A DNA stretch of 8,439 nucleotides. Origin: Eubacteriales bacterium. GTDB lineage: Bacteria > Bacillota > Clostridia > JAQUNY01. Shown here one piece after another: positions 6,286-8,439 of the stretch (positions are counted from its first letter, which is position 1; every line of letters starts with the position of its first letter). The notes under the pieces were generated by a model. The model did not search any database. It was not told where the DNA came from and saw only the letters and a program-made list of their open reading frames with translations. A program made the translations under genes and the position numbers. The stretch is taken from NCBI GenBank assembly GCA_028717405.1, contig JAQUNY010000063.1:1-8439 (forward strand), given 5' to 3'.

Positions 6286-6290
6286 GGAGA
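6286..6290 (+). promoter_or_regulatory. ribosome binding site for the GH2 gene
   Basis: GGAGA, inside AAAAAGGAGA, lies ten bases before the ATG at 6301. The spacing is slightly long but no other start fits the family's N-terminus better. Confidence 0.65.
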
Positions 6291-6300
6291 CTTACAGCAT

Positions 6301-8439
6301 ATGGCATCGCATAAGATTGAGCATCCGCGTCCGGACTTCCGGAGGGAACAATGGCTGAACCTGAATGGTGAGTGGGATTTTGCGCTTTTCGGGAGCCCGG
6401 CGGGCGGCATTGATGCAATAGCATACGATGAAAAAATCAATGTGCCGTTTTCCTGGGCATGTCCTTTATCGGGGATACATCGTAATATTAAGGGATATGG
6501 TTATTACAGGAAAATTATCAGAGGGTACGAGACGCCCTGTGGGAAGAGACTCTTTGCTTGCTTTGGCGGAGCAGATTACCTGGCTTCCGTTTATATAAAC
6601 GGCAAGCTGGCAGTAACCCATGAAGGAGGATATACTCATTTTGAAGCTGAGTTGACTCCATACTGGCATAATGGCGCAGAAGAAAAAGGCAGCACAGGTA
6701 GCACAGATAGCGCAGGTAACACAGATAGCAAAGACATAACAGATGGCGCAAGAGGCGCGGATTTTATAAATGAGCTTTGTGTTGAAGTCGCAGATTTGGA
6801 CGAGAAATATCAAACATACGGCAAGCAGGGGTATGGAAATATCCGTGGCATCTGGCAAACTGTATATCTTGAAGCCCGTCCTGACGACTATATTTCATCT
6901 GTCTATTTCATAACAGCATTAAGTGGACATATTTCAGTGAAAATAGAGATTGACTCTCTACGCGGAGGTACGGCAGAAGTAAAGTTTGAGTTTGATGGAA
7001 TTAGTTATAAGGGCGGGTCAGTTGAAATGAAACCTGGCTTGAATACATATGAGACTGAATTCCATGTGGAAAATCCCAGGTTCTGGGATTGCGATAATCC
7101 GTATCTGTATGAGGGGATAATCAGTCTGGAAAAAACTGGTGACAGCTGTGCTGCAGATATCTGCGGTGATAAAGTCCATACCTATTTTGGCATAAGGGAA
7201 ATCGGTACGATAAGACTTGATGGATACAAAACAAGACACATTACACTGAATGGAAGGCCTGTATACCTTAATGGGACTTTGGACCAGGCGTTCAACAGCG
7301 AAGGGTTTTTCACATATCCAGATGATAAATCCATTCGTGATGAGGTATGGCGCCTGAAACGCATCGGCTTAAATTTCGTGAGGATACACATAAAGCCTGA
7401 AGAACCACTTAAACTTTACTGGCTGGATAAAATTGGGATCATGGTTATGGAGGATATGCCTTGTTTTTGGGGTGAACCCGGAGAACAGGCAAAAAAATCA
7501 TATCAGAAGCAATGGCAGGAAGTGATAAAGCGAGACTTCAACCATCCGTCGATAGTGTCATGGGTAATGTTTAACGAGACCTGGGGGCTATTGAGCACCG
7601 TAAAAGGCGAAGATGCGCAAAAAAATGAAAAATCATACCTTCCTGAAACGCAGGAATGGGTGAGGAAAATATATAAAGCGGCTAAAGATACGGACTCGAC
7701 TCGCCTAATTGAAGATAACTCGCCCTGCCGTAGAGACCATGTTGAAAGTGACATAAATACATGGCATTTCTACAAAAACGGATATGATAATGTCAAGACA
7801 CATATTGCCGAAGTGTCTGATAAGACTTATCCTGGTTCTTCATACAACTACATTGGAGGTAATCTGCAGAGTGACATTCCGCTTTTAAACAGCGAATGCG
7901 GAATGGTCTGGGGTATAGAAGCCTCTGCCGGAGACAGCGATATTTCCTGGCATTACAGGTATATGCTGAACGAATTCCGTCTGCATGGAAATATATGCGG
8001 CTTTGTTTTTACTGAGTTTCACGACGTAGTGAATGAATTCAACGGATATTACAGGATAGACAATACGGATAAATATTTCGGGTATGGCGACATGTGCAGG
8101 GGGATGACGCTTCGGGATTTACATGCCCCGGATTTTGTGGTTCTTGATGTGCCGCCATGCAGCGTATTTAAAAGTACGGAAAACATTGTGTGCCGCAACG
8201 GTCATGACATAAAAGGAAATAGGGATAAATACGGTATTTTCAGGGTGCCGGTGATAATATCGAGTTTCAGTCCGGCCAACCATGGCAAAGAGATGATACT
8301 GAAATGGGAAATGTGGTATGATGGCCTGGAGGGGAGGGTCACCTTGGACAGGGGCATGATACCCGTTAAATATTGCAGATATGGAACAAGTGAAGTGGAT
8401 GTCATCGAGACAAGGCTACCTGATATTTCGGCATTATGC
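6301..8439 (+). CDS. glycoside hydrolase family 2 enzyme (beta-galactosidase/glucuronidase type), 3' end outside window
   Basis: The frame is open for 713 codons from the ATG at 6301 to the right edge, so the C-terminus is missing. Domains: a jelly-roll sugar-binding domain (about 1-180; HPRPDFRREQWLNLNGEWDF, GYGYYRK, ADYLASVYINGK, HEGGYTHFEAELTPY, GIWQTVYLE), an Ig-like beta sandwich (about 195-305), and a TIM barrel from about 308 (TLNGRPVYLNG, GLNFVRIH). NHPSIVSWVMFNETWG (413-428) places the acid/base at Glu426. PLLNSECGMVWG (527-538) places the likely nucleophile at Glu532, with Cys where GH2 proteins often have Tyr or Phe. These enzymes are retaining beta-glycosidases; galactosidase, glucuronidase, mannosidase or another specificity cannot be told apart here. 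A 9-bp repeat encodes a Ser/Thr/Gly/Asp-rich insertion in domain 1. There is no signal peptide, so a cytoplasmic enzyme is likely. It is divergent from the rhamnosidase, suggesting joint use on one rhamnose-containing glycan. Confidence 0.93.
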   Translation, partial: MASHKIEHPRPDFRREQWLNLNGEWDFALFGSPAGGIDAIAYDEKINVPFSWACPLSGIHRNIKGYGYYRKIIRGYETPCGKRLFACFGGADYLASVYINGKLAVTHEGGYTHFEAELTPYWHNGAEEKGSTGSTDSAGNTDSKDITDGARGADFINELCVEVADLDEKYQTYGKQGYGNIRGIWQTVYLEARPDDYISSVYFITALSGHISVKIEIDSLRGGTAEVKFEFDGISYKGGSVEMKPGLNTYETEFHVENPRFWDCDNPYLYEGIISLEKTGDSCAADICGDKVHTYFGIREIGTIRLDGYKTRHITLNGRPVYLNGTLDQAFNSEGFFTYPDDKSIRDEVWRLKRIGLNFVRIHIKPEEPLKLYWLDKIGIMVMEDMPCFWGEPGEQAKKSYQKQWQEVIKRDFNHPSIVSWVMFNETWGLLSTVKGEDAQKNEKSYLPETQEWVRKIYKAAKDTDSTRLIEDNSPCRRDHVESDINTWHFYKNGYDNVKTHIAEVSDKTYPGSSYNYIGGNLQSDIPLLNSECGMVWGIEASAGDSDISWHYRYMLNEFRLHGNICGFVFTEFHDVVNEFNGYYRIDNTDKYFGYGDMCRGMTLRDLHAPDFVVLDVPPCSVFKSTENIVCRNGHDIKGNRDKYGIFRVPVIISSFSPANHGKEMILKWEMWYDGLEGRVTLDRGMIPVKYCRYGTSEVDVIETRLPDISALC
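6691..6762 (+). repeat. eight degenerate 9-bp in-frame repeats inside the GH2 gene
   Basis: Seventy-two bases divide into eight 9-base units with consensus AGCACAGAT: AGCACAGGT, AGCACAGAT, AGCGCAGGT, AACACAGAT, AGCAAAGAC, ATAACAGAT, GGCGCAAGA, GGCGCGGAT. The first units match closely and the last two are diverged. They encode residues 131-154, built on S/N-T/A-G/D triplets, inserted between TPYWHNG and NELCVEVAD, where GH2 proteins usually have a short turn. Confidence 0.85.

Overview
The window looks like chromosomal DNA from an anaerobic Firmicute, most likely a polysaccharide-degrading member of the Clostridia. This is inferred from strong GGAGG-type ribosome binding sites, a near-consensus sigma-A promoter, frequent ATA isoleucine and AGA/AGG arginine codons, and the gene families present. 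Another anaerobic glycan degrader cannot be excluded, and no marker gene is present to settle it.

Layout. (1) 1-173: the C-terminal end of a PIN-domain protein of the toxin-antitoxin type, cut by the left edge. (2) 174-739: more than 500 bases without a convincing gene, holding a solitary REP-like palindrome (451-475), a C-rich tract, a candidate promoter and an 11-bp tandem duplication. (3) 740-3492: a two-gene plus-strand operon, a DegT/DnrJ/EryC1/StrS-type PLP aminotransferase followed 29 bases later by a hydrolase of the neutral/alkaline ceramidase superfamily. (4) 3502-3559: a perfect 26-bp inverted repeat in the short convergent gap. It is made of two head-to-head copies of the element at 451-475 and is probably also a bidirectional terminator. 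(5) 3572-5974, minus strand: a complete alpha-L-rhamnosidase of family GH78. (6) 5975-6300: an AT-rich divergent control region with four copies of a 14-bp motif and a clear promoter for the next gene. (7) 6301-8439: a family GH2 glycosidase that is still open at the right edge.

How the genes fit together. The divergent GH78/GH2 pair shares one control region and looks like part of an intracellular system for dismantling a rhamnose-containing oligosaccharide or glycoside. Neither protein has a visible signal peptide, so import of the substrate is implied. The aminotransferase/ceramidase-like pair could handle an amino or N-acylated sugar or cyclitol: the hydrolase family is known for amide cleavage and the DegT family for amine/keto exchange on sugar rings. 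That link is inference; the sequence proves only the families.

The most notable signals are the REP-like elements flanking the operon with paired substitutions in their stem, the repeated motif in the divergent promoter, and short in-frame tandem repeats or low-complexity stretches in three of the four complete or nearly complete enzymes.
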